Shown one piece after another: positions 41,456 to 53,142 of a DNA stretch of 64,000 nucleotides. Both the position numbers and the translations under genes were made by a program. Origin of the DNA: Blastocladiella emersonii ATCC 22665 (lineage: Eukaryota; Blastocladiomycota; Blastocladiomycetes; Blastocladiales; Blastocladiaceae); contig JANHCV010000004.1 in the NCBI GenBank assembly GCA_025594325.1, positions 1,612,001-1,676,000 on the forward strand. The letters are read 5' to 3'. The stretch's first letter is position 1, and the number at the start of each line of letters is the position of its first letter. The notes under the pieces are model-generated. The model worked only from the letters and a program-made list of their open reading frames with translations, was not told the origin of the DNA and did not search any database.

Positions 41456-44400
41456 TCAATCCTTCTTTTCCTCCTCGGCCTGCTTGTTCTTGCCGTTGCC
41501 GCCGTTCTTCTTCGACTTGTTTCCGCCCGCCTCAATATCGAACTTGACCCATGACGGAGGCACGGGCGCGTACCCGCGCAGCACCGCGTCGACGACGACG
41601 GGCCGCGGGAGCACGAACCGGTGCACGACGTCCTCGCCCGACTCGGTCGGCGTCGTCGTCGCCGCCGCTGCTGCCGCTGCCGCCCACAGCCCGTTCGCCT
41701 CGACCGCCTGCACCTCCTCGCCGAGCGCCGCCGTGACGTGCATCGCGCGCCCGACCAGCGCGAGCCGCGCGTCGGCGACGATGTCGAGCGGGGCCGCCGG
41801 GTGCGGCGCGATCGCAGACACGCCAAACGCGGCCACGCGCGAGTTCCACCGCAGCTCGCTGAGTGTCACGCGTGCGAGTCGCGTCGACGGATCCGGCAGC
41901 GTCGCGATCGTCGACGCGAGGTCCGCGGCGAGCGCCTTAAGCGCGTCGGCGTGCGGGTGCGGCGGCGGCGGCGGGGCGGGGGCCGCGGGAGCAGCGGGTG
42001 CGGGCGCGGGGACAGCGGGGCTCGAGGTCTCGGTCGACGCGGCGGGAGCTGCTGCTGCCGCGGTGGTGGCGGCGGTGGGGGCGGCGGTACCCCGCTCCAA
42101 AGCAGGAGCAGGAGCAGCGGCGGCGTCAGCAGCGGCGGCGGCCGAGCTCTTGCCCTTGCCCTTGCCCTTGCCCTTGCCCTTGCCCTTGCCCTTGCCCTTG
42201 CCCTTCTCTGCCTTGGCGGCCTTGGCCTTGGCCTTCTCCGCCTTGGCCTTCTCCGCCTTGGCCTTCTCCGCCTTGGCGCGGGCCTCGAGGATCGCAGGGG
42301 GAAGCGGCGGCGCGGGGTCCTCGGGCAGGTCGTTGGCGTGGATCAGCGTGACGTGCAGCTCGTCCGTCTTGAGCGTGAGCGACGGCGGGAGCGTGCCGTC
42401 GGGCACGCCGGCGAGCGCCAGCGCGTCCGCCGCGAGGAGGTTCGTGTCGGTCGCGGGCACCGCGCCGCCGTCGCCGCTGTCGTCCTTGGTCTCGAGGAGG
42501 TGCAGGCCGACGAGCGTGAGGCACGCAAGCGCGCGGCGGGGCTTGATGCGGGGCTTCGCGTTTCCCTTGCGCCAGGACGTGTCGACGGTGGGCGAGCCTG
42601 CGCCGATCTGCAGGATGAGCTCGTGCAGGGCCTGGCGGTGCGGGAGCGGCGCCCAGTCGCGCGTGGCCTCGGGCGCGATGCGGCGGAGCGCCTTGTGCAG
42701 CGTGGCGGCGTTGGTCGTGGACGGCGCGAACGTGTCGAGCGTCACGACGTGCACGCGGTCCTTGGCGAGCTCGGCCTCGACGGCGGGGTCGAGCACCGTG
42801 TGGCCCTCGGGGATGATGTGGGCGGCGGCGACCTCGTCGTCGGTCAGCTCGTCGCGCTCGTACACGAAACTAGCAACGACGCCGGCGAGCGCGTCACCCG
42901 TCTTGCCGGGCGTGAGCGACTGGTGGTTCTCACCGCGCGCGAGGATGCGGCGCATCGTGTGCGCGAACACGGCGTCGCGGCGGTCGACGGGGACCGGCCA
43001 CACGGCGAACACGATGCGCGTGTCCGGGTACACGTCGCGGATGCTGGCGACGAGCTCGTCGCGCAGGTCGCGAATGTGGTTGTTGCGGTCGGCGAACACG
43101 ATCGAGTGCGTGGCGAGCTTGCCGAGCACGTCGCGGTCGAACGGCCGCTGCCCGCTCGCGTTGGCGCCCTTGTTCTTGATGTTGTCGTTCTGCACCTCGC
43201 TGAACGCGTCGGGGTACAGCTGCGAGAACAGGCGGCCGATCGTCGACTTGCCCGCGCCGACCGTCGCGACGGGGATCACCACGGTGCGCCCGCGGCCGCG
43301 ATACTCGTTGACGTGGACCCCGGACTCGGCGAGGAACAGGTCGCGCACGGCAATGATGCCGATGTTGTCGAGGTACTTGTCGAACAGCGCCGGGTGCGAC
43401 TCGAGCTTCTGCTTGACCCACTCGAGGTACTTGAACGACATGAAGTGCTTGGGCTTGAGCACGGGCTCCTGCTTCATGGCCGCCTCGGCATCAGCAAGCT
43501 CCTTCTTAATCTTGACCAGCGCGCCGCACAGGACCTCGTACGCTCCATGGGCCTGCTGCGCAAGAAGCTTCTTGGGCGAGGACAGCTCCTCCACCGGAGT
43601 AGCCGGGGCAGCGCCCGTGTCCTGCGACTCGGCGGCCTTGGTCGGCGAAGCGGCGGGCGACTGCGACTCGGACACCAGGTCGGCTGGTGACTCGGGCTGC
43701 TGCTCCTGCTTCTGCTCCTTGGCCAGCGCCGCCATCTTGCGGGCCTCCTCCTCGGCCGCGCGCTTGGCCAGCTCCTGTTCGCGGGCCTCCTCCTCCTCGG
43801 CCTCGAGCTTGGCCTGCTCGAGCTGCAGCTTGGCCTGGTCCATGCCCGCCTCGATCAGCGCGAGGCCGCCGGTCGCCTCCTTGACGCGCTTGGCGGCCTT
43901 CAACTTGGACTTGAGCAGGTCCTTGGTCAGCTCGCGCCACTCGCGGTACAGGTGGTACGGCTGGCGGTACTTGTACTTGGCCATGGCGGCGGCACCCGTG
44001 GACGCGTCCGTGTAGCGCAGCACGTAGCCCTCGATGTCGCGCGCGCCCTCCTCGTTGATGACGGGGTTGCTGCGGGCGTAGTTGAGCATATCTGTGCAAA
44101 ATAGCAGCGAGCCGTGTCAGTGCTTGGCGCGCGAACAAAATGAGAAATTAGTGCGGACGTACCGTCAAACGAGGCGAACTCAATCATCTTGACGAGGTGG
44201 AACCCAAACGCCTCGGCGACGCGCGGCATCTCGGCGGCGGGGACCGGGTTGAACCCGATGGTGTTGTAGTTGAGGCCGTGCAGCCACAGGCCCGACAGCT
44301 CGGGCGGGTAGGCGAGGACGTGCTCCTCGAACGAGTCGTCGGCGAGCTCGAACACGGCCGTCACGTTGTTGACGTGCAGGAACGAGGCGAGGTCGGCGGT

Positions 44401-45321
44401 GGTCCGGCCGACGCGCGCGAGGTGCTTGTCGAGCCACCGGCGTCCCACCTTGGCGTGCTTGGACGTCAGCGAGTGCTTGGACGTCACGAGCACTGTGGAC
44501 GAGTCGAGCGCCGCAATGTAGATGATGCAGCCGTTCTCCTTGACGGTGGCGTGGAACGGGCCCGTGGCGTGCTCGCGCAGGTGCGCCAGCGTCGTCGCGG
44601 GCGTCTGCCCGATGTTGAAGAACTTGTCGTACCCGCGCACGACGACCTCGTAGTCGTTGATGTCGACGGGCTCGACCTTATTGGGCTCGGTGGCAGCGGT
44701 CTCGCCCTCCTTGGTCGCATCGGGGGCGGCCTCGGCCGCGACGGCGGGCGCGGGATCGGTGGATGCCGAGTTGACGGGTGCAGGATCAGCAACTGCAGGA
44801 TCGACGGGCGCTGGGATAGCACGCGTGAAGAGCCCGCGTGCGGCGAGCGGGAGCGTGGGCTTGAGGTAGGCCTTCTCCTCGATGTGCCACGCGACGAGCG
44901 TCGTTAGGCTGTCAGGCGGCGACGAGCCCTTACCCGAAACCGTGAAGGCATTGAAGCGGACGTTGTTGCGCAGGAACTCGAAGGCGGGATCGCGCTCGAG
45001 CCCGCGGATCACCTCCTCGTCGCACTCCTTCTCCCCGGCCGCGTGGAGCGCAACGCGCTCCGCCTTCAACAGCTTCTTGCCGTTGGATGCAGTTGACGAC
45101 GTAGGCGACGAGGAGCGGCCGCCGTCGGCGAGTGGCGGGGTCGAGGGCGAAGCCGAGGCGTTGCCGCTGTCGTCGGTTGGCGACGGCGTCACTCGACGGT
45201 CCTCGCTACGGCGGCACGCCGCGACGAGGCGGCGGACCATGGCGGTGGTCCGTACGCGCTCCGCGGCCCAGTCGAGCTTCGGGTCCGGAAGCGTGGGGAT
45301 CGCGGGAGCGGTAGGGGGCAT
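41456..45321 (-). CDS. TRL1: Fungal tRNA ligase (ligase, kinase, cyclic phosphodiesterase)
   Basis: Two-exon gene, 1264 residues: exons 45321-44163 and 44091-41456, with a 71-nt intron. Trl1 joins tRNA exons after intron removal and splices HAC1-type mRNA in the unfolded protein response. The ligase domain has the nucleotidyl Lys motif KENG (near 258) and EGYVLR (near 408). The kinase domain has the P-loop GAGKST (near 667). The phosphodiesterase domain has two HxT motifs, LHVTLIHA (near 967) and MHVTAAL (near 1171), so all three activities look intact. A Lys/Glu coiled region links ligase and kinase. The two HxT motifs are about 200 residues apart because of a low-complexity insertion with nine KG repeats. 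I chose the Met in a strong CACCATG context; an in-frame upstream Met (45480) would add a basic, targeting-like leader. Confidence 0.93.
42149..42202 (-). repeat. Nine-copy hexanucleotide coding microsatellite
   Basis: Nine perfect copies of CTTGCC (GGCAAG on the coding strand) encode (Lys-Gly)9 within the phosphodiesterase domain of the tRNA ligase. Adjacent AEKAK-type repeats (42210-42280) extend the low-complexity region. Confidence 0.92.
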
Positions 45322-46043
45322 GGTGTTGTTGTCGGGAGTGTCAGTGGTGGTAGTCGACGACGCAAAGGCACGGGCGGCGAGCACGGTGGTCGGTGGCCGT
45401 GCGGGGGACGGGGCCGAGCAAGTTGCGAGTAGTCGGGCAGGAGCGAGGCCGGGCACCCGCGCCAATTTAACGAGATACATGGGGCGGCCGGTGCGCTGGA
45501 AGGGAGCCTGGACACCGGGGCACCGCGAGGAGAGGAAGGACGTGGATTCGAGTCGACACGTGACTCGACCACGCGTGGCGGACGCCGCGAGACGCGTCGC
45601 GCGAGACACTTTTTGTGGGCGTGGCCGCGGGCCGTAAACGTGGGCGCGGATGGCGTCAGCGCGCGGACAAAAAGTGTGAGGCATGGACTATCACATGCAA
45701 TCGGTCAGCGACCAAGTGCCGACTCGCGGGTGCGCGCAAAACTACGCGCAGGTCGCCTCGAACGCCTCCTCGACGAGCTGGCCCGCCGCCGCGACCCTTT
45801 GATTGGAGGCTCGGCTGAGCAAAGATCACGTTGGCTGTGCGAGACACGAGGCCTCATGGCCGGCCGAGAACTGCGCCTCCTCCGCCCCCTCTTCATGCAA
45901 CAGCACGACCACCAGCAGCGTCCATGACCGCGACGGCGCCTCGACTCCGTACATGAAGCACTCGCTCGAGGTCTTTGCGCCTTCTCCTCTCCCGACCCGG
46001 CGCACCCGCTGCCGCCGCATCCCGCACCGCCGCCACTACCACC
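45322..46043. promoter_or_regulatory. Divergent promoter tRNA ligase / phytochelatin synthase
   Basis: A 722-bp region between divergent genes. The first 159 bases on the tRNA ligase side stay open in its frame and could encode an alternative N-terminus. No TATA box is evident. AAAAAGTG occurs twice (about 45609 on the minus strand as CACTTTTTG, and 45670). I recognise no metal-response element. Confidence 0.4.
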
Positions 46044-48649
46044 ATGGCGGCGTCCAAACCGCCCGCCACCACCTTTTACAAGCGCGAGCTGCCGCCGACA
46101 TGCATCGACTACGCCTCGGCCCAGGGAAAGCACCTGTTCAAGGTGGCGCTGTCCGAGGGCAACATGGAGAGCTACTTTCGCCTCGCCAGCCAGTGCGTCG
46201 TCGTCTCCGTGGCCGCCGTGGCCGGGCCGTGCTGACATCGTCGCGCTCGCCATCACCACCGTCTAGGTTCACGACGCAGTCTGAGCCGGCCTTCTGCGGC
46301 CTCGGCACGCTCTGGTACGTCTTCGCCGCGTAGCTCCGTCCCGCCGACCACGCGCTCACGATCCCACTTGGCTCCACTCTCAGCATGGTGCTCAACTCGC
46401 TCGGCGTAGATCCGCAACGCGTACGTGTGCCGCGTGTGTGTGTGACCCGCGCGCGCGCGCCTGACTCGCCGACCTGACCTGACTCCCACGCCCGCGGTGC
46501 TGCGCCACCCTGTTGTAGCAATGGAAGGGACCCTGGCGGTGGTACGACGACTCGATGCTTGACTGCTGCCGGCCGCTCGAGGAGATCAAGCACACGGGCA
46601 TCACGCTGGGCGAGTTTGGGTGCCTCGCGCTGTGCAACGGGCTCGCCGCCAAGGTGTACCGCGCCGACCGCGTCAGCAAGGCCAAGTTTCTCCAGGACGT
46701 GGTGCGCACGTCGGCGCGCGAGGACGAGGTCCTGTGCGTCAGCTACAACCGCGGCACGCTGCAGCAGACGGGCAACGGTCACTTTTCGCCCGTCGCTGGA
46801 TACTGCGCCGCCCAGAATATGGTCCTGATCCTCGATGTCGCGCGGTTCAAGTACCCGCCCTACTGTACGCTCCCTCTCTCGACCTCGGCTCCGGTCAACC
46901 AACTCTCACCCGCTTTCCGCCCATCGTGTAGGGGTCTCGGTCGATCTGCTGTGGGAGTCGCTGCTGCCGCACGATCCGGACACCAACAAGCCGCGCGGCT
47001 ACGTGATCCTGAAGCGGCGCGAGCTCGAGGTCGCCTCGACGCTGCCCAAGCTGTCGCTGACCACGGCCACCATCGCCGTCCTCATGCACACGCTCTTTGA
47101 GGAGTTCCCGCGCAAGCTGTCGACGGACCCGGACCTCGAGAAGCTCTCGGTCGACGAGATCATCACCCGTCTCCTCGCGTGCATCCCCGAGGAGCTGTCC
47201 GAGGTGCTCCAGGAGCGCACCATCGACGACATTGCCACAGCCGTCGTCCAGCCGCAGCCGCCGAGCGGCCCCGGGTCGAGCACCGCGATCCCGACCACGG
47301 ACGGCGTGTCTGCGGTTGCGGTGGTCAACGGGATCACGGCGGCCCTCGTCGCGTCGCCCGTATCCGCGGAGCCGGAGGCAGGGCCGTCGGAGCCCGCCAC
47401 CGCCGTCGCGGCCGAGTCACGTCCCGCAACCGCCGAGACGCTCGGCTCGTACTACACGTCGCCGCGGACCATGTCGCGCGAGTCGCTGACGAGCGGGACC
47501 GACGGCGGGCTCGGGCTCGGCGAGACCCCGGTCGCGTCGCGGCGGCGCGACCGGCACGCGTCCATTGTCTCGTTCCGCAACCAGTACCAGCGGCAGCTCG
47601 ACCAGCTCATCCACCGCGTCCATGAGACGCCGCTGTGCGCGCGCGTCGTGCACGCGATGCGGCTCGGCGCCGTCCGCCACCGGTCCGTGTCGCTCGCCGC
47701 GGTCCCGCTGCCCACGCGCACGCCGTCGGCGGCTGACGGGCTCGGCGATCCGGCGTCGTGTGGGTCCAGTGCGGCGGCGGTGGGGAAGAGTAGTGGCGGC
47801 GGGACCACGCACCACCCGGCCAAGTGCCGGTTCTGCCGCCCCGACGACGGGTCGTGCGACGACCTGTTCTCGTCGCCGTCGGGCACCATCGGCCCGGCCG
47901 CCGCTGAGGCCGCGCCCTCGTCCGCCACCAACGCGGCGACGCGGTCGGGCACGTCAGGCCGCCCGCTCGGCGGCGTGCGGCCGGCAGATCCCAAGACCCC
48001 CGCGTTCCTGACGATGCTCCTCCTCGCCCTCCCCCTGAACCTGGTGCTGCCGCCCGAGAGCGAGCTCGAGGAGCGCAACGCGAAGCTGGCGTCGGACCTG
48101 CACGCGCTGTGGTCGCTCGAGCGCGCGCCGCTGCTCGTCAAGACCGAGGTCCAGGCGCTCGCCAACCAGGTCAACGCGCTGCGCCGCGCATGGTGCGAGG
48201 AGCACGCCGACCCCGCCAAGTCGCCGTGTATCCCGTGCAACGCCCTCGGCAACGCGTCGTCGGTCGCCAGCTTCATGTCCGGCAACGGCGTCCAGCCGCC
48301 CGCGAGTCCCGCGCAGTGCCCCGTGTCGCCCATCATTGGCGCGATCCCGTCGCAGGTCGCCGAGGCCGACGAGCAAGTGGCGGCGGCGGCCGCGGGGTCG
48401 GAGGGCGGGAAGCCTTCGGCGCCCTCGCTGCTGACGCTCGTCCAGGCCGACTTTGCCCAGGCCATGGACCTGTCGGGCGGGTGTGCCGGGTGCCGGCCAT
48501 CGGCTCCTTCGGCCGCGGATGCTGCGGCTGCTGCTGTGCCACCATCCGCGTCGACTGAGACGGCGCGCGGGAGCCCGTCGTCGTGTCCGCGACCCCACCT
48601 CGCCCAGCACGGCCACGACCGCGTCAACGGGGACTCGGCCGTGCCGTGA
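46044..48649 (+). CDS. PCS1: Phytochelatin synthase
   Basis: Five-exon gene, 765 residues: exons 46044-46192, 46267-46314, 46384-46420, 46519-46864 and 46932-48649. The enzyme is a papain-like transpeptidase that makes phytochelatins from glutathione to bind Cd, Zn and other metals. The catalytic triad is complete: Cys60 (EPAFCGLGTL), His166 (TGNGHFSP) and Asp184 (LILDVARFKYP). Spacing is 106 and 18 residues, the same as Cys56, His162 and Asp180 of the Arabidopsis enzyme, which supports the exon model. WKGPWRWYD and SMLDCC are also typical. The long C-terminal part has a helical stretch near FLTMLLLALPLNLV and Cys clusters (CRFCRPDDGSC, CIPC, CAGC), the likely metal-sensing region. Pol gamma starts 141 bases downstream on the same strand. 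Confidence 0.95.
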
Positions 48650-48790
48650 GCCGTTCTGTGCCACACCATGTATCAAATAGACGTGTATTCCATACGGCAC
48701 GCCGTGATCAGCGTGGTGATGGTGCGTCAGCGGGGCGCGAGACGACGCGTTCTGCCACGCGCTCCCTCTATCAACACGTAAACGGCCGCC

Positions 48791-49765
48791 ATGTATCTCT
48801 TACACACGCGAACACGACTTGCTGCAACGTTATGTGCCCGCAGCCGCGTCGGCGCCGCCCTGGCGTGCAGCGGAGCGCGGAGTTTCACGGTCAGCGCGAG
48901 GAGGGAGAAGCAGGGTGCGTGAGCCCCCCTCCCCTGCGCCACGGACCCCACCCCCGTCTAACGCCCCGAATAGTCGAGGGCGTCGCGCGGCACAACCCGC
49001 TCAACATCCAAATGCTCTCGCCGTCGCTGCACGCGCAGCTGTTCCCGGGGCAGACGCGTGCCGTGGACGATCGCGCCGTCGCCATCTCGCAGGCGCACCT
49101 GCAGCACTGGGAGCTCGATATCGCGAAATCCACCTCGCTGCCGGACCTCGACCTGCGTCTCCCGCCGCTGCAGGGCCGCACCATCGCCGAGCACTTTGCC
49201 GCGCTCGGCCGCGACCAGGCCGCGCCGTACCTCGCCATCGTCGACGCGTACCTCGCGCGCGGCCCGGGCAGTGACCCGCCGCGGCCCACGGAATGGGTCG
49301 AGCAGGCCGGGTGGACGCGGTACGCACGCGACGGGACCGCGACGCGCGTGCCGTACCCCGAGGAGCCGCTGCTCGTCTTCGATATCGAGGTGCTCGTCCA
49401 GGTCAGCAACTTCCCCGTCATGGCGACCGCCATGGGCGCCGACGCGTGGTACGCGTGGGTGTCGCCGTGGCTCTACGCGACGGCGGGGGATGGCGGGCCC
49501 GACGACGTGCCGCGCGACCTGATCCCGCTCGGCCCGCACCGCAAGGTCGTCATCGGGCACAGCGTCGGGTACGACCGCGCGGCGGTCCTCGAGGAGTACT
49601 GTCTCGCGGGGTCCGAGACCGCGTTCCTCGACACGCTCTCGCTTCACGTCGCGACCAACGGCATGAGCTCCCAGCAGCGGCCCGCGTTCGATAAGGTCGA
49701 CCGCATCAAGCGCGCCGCGGCCAAGGCCAAGGCCGCCGAGGCCCTCGGCGTCGATGTACCCGCGC

Positions 49766-49796
<31 letters not shown>

Positions 49797-52465
49797 GCCC
49801 GCGTCCGGCAAAAAGTGGAAGGGTAAAAGCAGCAGCAGCGCCACCAAGTGGATGAAGCACACGACGGGCAACTCGCTCGCGGCCGTGTCCGAGTTCTACC
49901 TCGGGCGCACGCTCGACAAGGACGTGCGCAACGTGTTCGTCGAGGCGACCGACCGGCACACGCTGCTGACCGAGTTCGACGCCCTCATGAACTACTGCGC
50001 GGACGACGTGGCGGCCACCTCGGACGTGTTCCGCGTCGTGTTCCCGAAATTCCGCGCCAAGTGCCCGCACCCCGTCAGCTTCGTCGGGATGCTGCGCATG
50101 GGCTCGTGCTTCCTCCCCGTCAACCAGTCGTGGCCCGCGTTCGTCAAGACGTGCGACGCGCGCGTCGACGAGATGGTCGCGGCCATCGACCAGTACCTCG
50201 TCGACCTCGCGCACAAGACGGTCGAGGATTGCATCGACACGTCTGCCGCCCGGACGTGGAACGGGCAGCCGCCCGACCCCGACTTCCCGCTCAGCAGCTA
50301 CCTCCCCGAGACCCTGCACCGGCGCGACGGGGCCATCGACGCGAGCCCGTGGCTGTCGCAGCTCGACTGGGAGTGCCCGCCGCTCAAGCTGACCAAGAAG
50401 GGCGCGCCGTACAAGGCGGCCAAGCTGCCCAACTACCCGAACTGGTTCCGCGAGCTGTGGGACCCCAAGCTCAAGCGCATCACCATCACGCAGCGCAAGC
50501 ACGTCACGCCGCTGCTCCTGCACCTCGAGTGGGACGGCCACCCGCTCGTCTACTCGGCCGCGCACAAGTGGGGGTACATGGTGCACCCGGACAAGGCCGA
50601 GACGCACAACCCGGTCGGCCCCGAGATGTCCTTTGCCGGCGACTCGGACAACGCGGCCCTGTTCCGGCCCTGGCTCACCCGCGGCTACACCTTCTTCAAG
50701 CTCCCGCACAAGGACGGCGACGACGCCAACGCCGGCAGCCCCTTCTCCAAGTCGCTCGCCGCCTACTTTGACGACGGCACGCTCCGGTCCGAGCACCCGA
50801 TCGCCAAGAACGCGCTCGAGCTCCAGATGAAGGCCAGCTACTGGATCGCCGCCGGCGAGCGTATCCGCACCCAGCACGTCGTGTGGGACGACACGCCGGC
50901 CGACGCTCGCGGCGTCAAGCTCGGGATCCTGTCGCCGGCGGCGACGCCGGAGGAGGGCGAGGGCGGCAACGGCGGCGAGCGGTGGGGCATGATCCTGCCC
51001 AAGATGCACGTCATGGGCACCATCACGCGGCGCGCGGTCGAGCCGACGTGGCTCACGGCGAGCAACGCCAAGAAGAACCGGATCGGGTCGGACATCAAGC
51101 GGTACGTGGCGGCGCCGCCCGGGTACGCCATGGTGGGCGCGGACGTGGACTCGGAGGAGCTGTGGATCTCGAGCGTGCTGGGCGACGCGCAGTTTGGCCT
51201 GCACGGGTCGACGGCGCTCGGGTGGATGACGCTGCAGGGGACGAAGGCGGACGGGACCGACCTGCACTCGGTCACGGCCACGATTTTGGGGATTTCGCGC
51301 GACCAGGCCAAGCAGTTCAACTACGCGCGCATCTACGGCGCGGGGATCACGTTCGCAACCAACCTGCTCGCGCAGCACAACCGGCACCTGTCGGCGGCCG
51401 AGGCCGACGCCAAGGCGCGCACACTGCACGAGAAGACCAAGGGCATCAAGTCGGACGCGGTGCTCAAGGGCGTGACGCCGGCCGACTTTGAGTTCTGGAT
51501 GGGCGGGCGCGAGAGCTACATGTTCAACAGCATCGAGGCGATCGCGCACTCGGACGACCCGCGCACGCCCGTGCTCGGGTGCCAGATCCCGGACGCGCTC
51601 ATGCGCGAGCACTGCGGCGCGCAGTTCCTCACGTCGCGCATCAACTGGGTCGTGCAGTCGTCGGGCGTCGACTACCTGCACCTGCTGATCGTCGGCATGG
51701 ACCACCTGTGCGCCAGGCACGGGATCCAGGCCCGGCTCATGCTCACGATCCACGACGAAATCCGGTACCTCGTGCGCGACGAGGACAAGTACCGCGCGGC
51801 CATGGCGCTCCAGATCAGCAACCTATGGACGCGCGCCATGTTCGTGCACCAGATGGGGCTCGACGATCTGCCGCTGGTGCGTTTGGGCGGCGTGTGTGTG
51901 ACGACGGTCGCGGGCTCACGAGTGCGTCCCGCGAGTGTAGAGTGTGGCCTTCTTCTCGGCAGTCGACATCGACCACTGCCTGCGCAAGGAGGTGACGGAC
52001 CCGTGCATCACGCCAACGAACCCGACGCCCGTGCCGCCCGGCGAGGCCGTGGACGTGTACAAGCTGCTCGCCAAGGGCGCCGCGGCCGACCTGCGCGTCA
52101 CGGACCCGGTCCCGCCGCCGCCCGCCGCCGGCCAGCCGCTGCCGTCGCTCAACTCGCTGCAGCCCGACCGGCCCGTCAGCTGGCTCCTGCTCCAGTCGCA
52201 GGCGTCGGTCGAGGACTACCTCGCCAAGCGCGACACCATGGTCCCCGAGGCCGAGCTCGTGGATGCCGGCGAGGTGACGCACCGGCCCAGCAAGTACGCG
52301 TCGCGGAGCAGGACGGCGCGCGCGACGCAGGCGGCGGGGTCCGAGGCGGCGTACTACGAGCTGTCGTCGGTGCCGCCTGCCAAGGGCGACGCGTGGAAGA
52401 AGAAGGGCGGCACGGCGCCGGCGCGGGCCCGGGTCGTGGAGACCGAGGGGTTCTCGGTGCTGTAG
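48791..52465 (+). CDS. MIP1: Mitochondrial DNA polymerase gamma
   Basis: Three-exon gene, 1183 residues: exons 48791-48914, 48974-51876 and 51941-52465. It replicates and proofreads mitochondrial DNA. Exon 1 encodes an Arg-rich leader without acidic residues ([19 protein letters not shown]), a clear mitochondrial presequence. Exon 2 opens with [14 protein letters not shown]. Exonuclease motifs are FDIEV (I), GHSVGYDR (II) and YCADDVAAT (III). Family A polymerase motifs are [11 protein letters not shown] (A, near 764), [12 protein letters not shown] (B, near 821) and HDEIRY (C, near 967). After the second intron, [13 protein letters not shown] matches the family. A Lys/Ala-rich insertion with a run of ten alanines lies between exonuclease motifs II and III. 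The disordered C-terminal tail of about 150 residues is of unknown role. Confidence 0.95.
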
Positions 52466-53142
52466 AGGAGCGTCGCGCAGTATACCCGGTTTTGTACATT
52501 GCGTGCTCTGCGCTGAACTGGGAAGGCGAGCTGCACGCGGCCCAACCGGGAAGGTGCGGGACAGCGCGGGCCGACGCGTCGCGAAAAGGCGTGACCGCGG
52601 GGTGATGCGTGAGAGGTGCGAGACATCCCGATCGTTTTGTGCGCCACCTTGAGCCGAGCTTGACTCTTGACTTCTCTCTCCACTCTGCCCTCGCGCTCTC
52701 TCGCTAACGAGCCTTCGCCGCGACTCTACGCAACGGACCCCCGCTCGCCCTCTACTACGCGAGCCCCGTGAGTGCCGCTCCCACGCTCTCGCTCGCAGCA
52801 GCAGTCCTCGTCGAGTGGAGGCGCGCCGGCGTGCCATCATCAGCTCTGCTCTCGTTCCACTCGCGCCCAGGCCCTCGGACGCCCTGACGTCGCCGCCCTC
52901 GACTCCTCTGGTCCGCTTCGCCGCCGTGGCAGCTGCTCCTCGCTCTCGCGACTGACGCTGCGCTGCATTCGTTCAGGCAACTCTTGCGCACACCTGTTTC
53001 CTTCGTGCCGCCGAAGCCCCTGGTTGAGCGACTCGCCGTGTTCTGCTGTGCCACACGCAGGTACGGCCCACGCTTTCACGCCGCCGTGGGCCTCGCTGAC
53101 CCACTCCTCGCCCATCTAGCCCACCGCCGTCCTCTGCTCGCC
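52466..53142. promoter_or_regulatory. Intergenic: Pol gamma 3' flank and zinc-finger gene promoter
   Basis: These 677 bases lie between two plus-strand genes. The second half is C/T-rich on the plus strand and probably forms the leader of the zinc-finger gene. The frame of that gene stays open upstream to 52984, but the strong GCCATGG context at 53143 favours the shorter form. No TATA box is seen. Confidence 0.4.

Noticed and set aside
41621-43690. Plus-strand open frame of 689 codons opposite tRNA ligase, with a Leu/Ala repeat
   Set aside because: The Leu/Ala run is simply the reverse reading of the KG microsatellite; no independent support.
45975-46043. N-terminal extension of phytochelatin synthase (MRLLLSRPGAP-like, targeting-like)
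   Set aside because: The frame opens with TTG, not ATG, and 46044 has a good ACCATGG context.
48958-51753. Minus-strand open frame of 931 codons opposite Pol gamma
   Set aside because: The sense strand carries all polymerase and exonuclease motifs; the antisense product is Arg/Val/Glu-rich shadow.
52984-53142. 53-residue N-terminal extension of the zinc-finger protein
   Set aside because: Frame open by chance in a C/T-rich leader; the ATG at 53143 has a much better context and begins typical disordered sequence of this gene.
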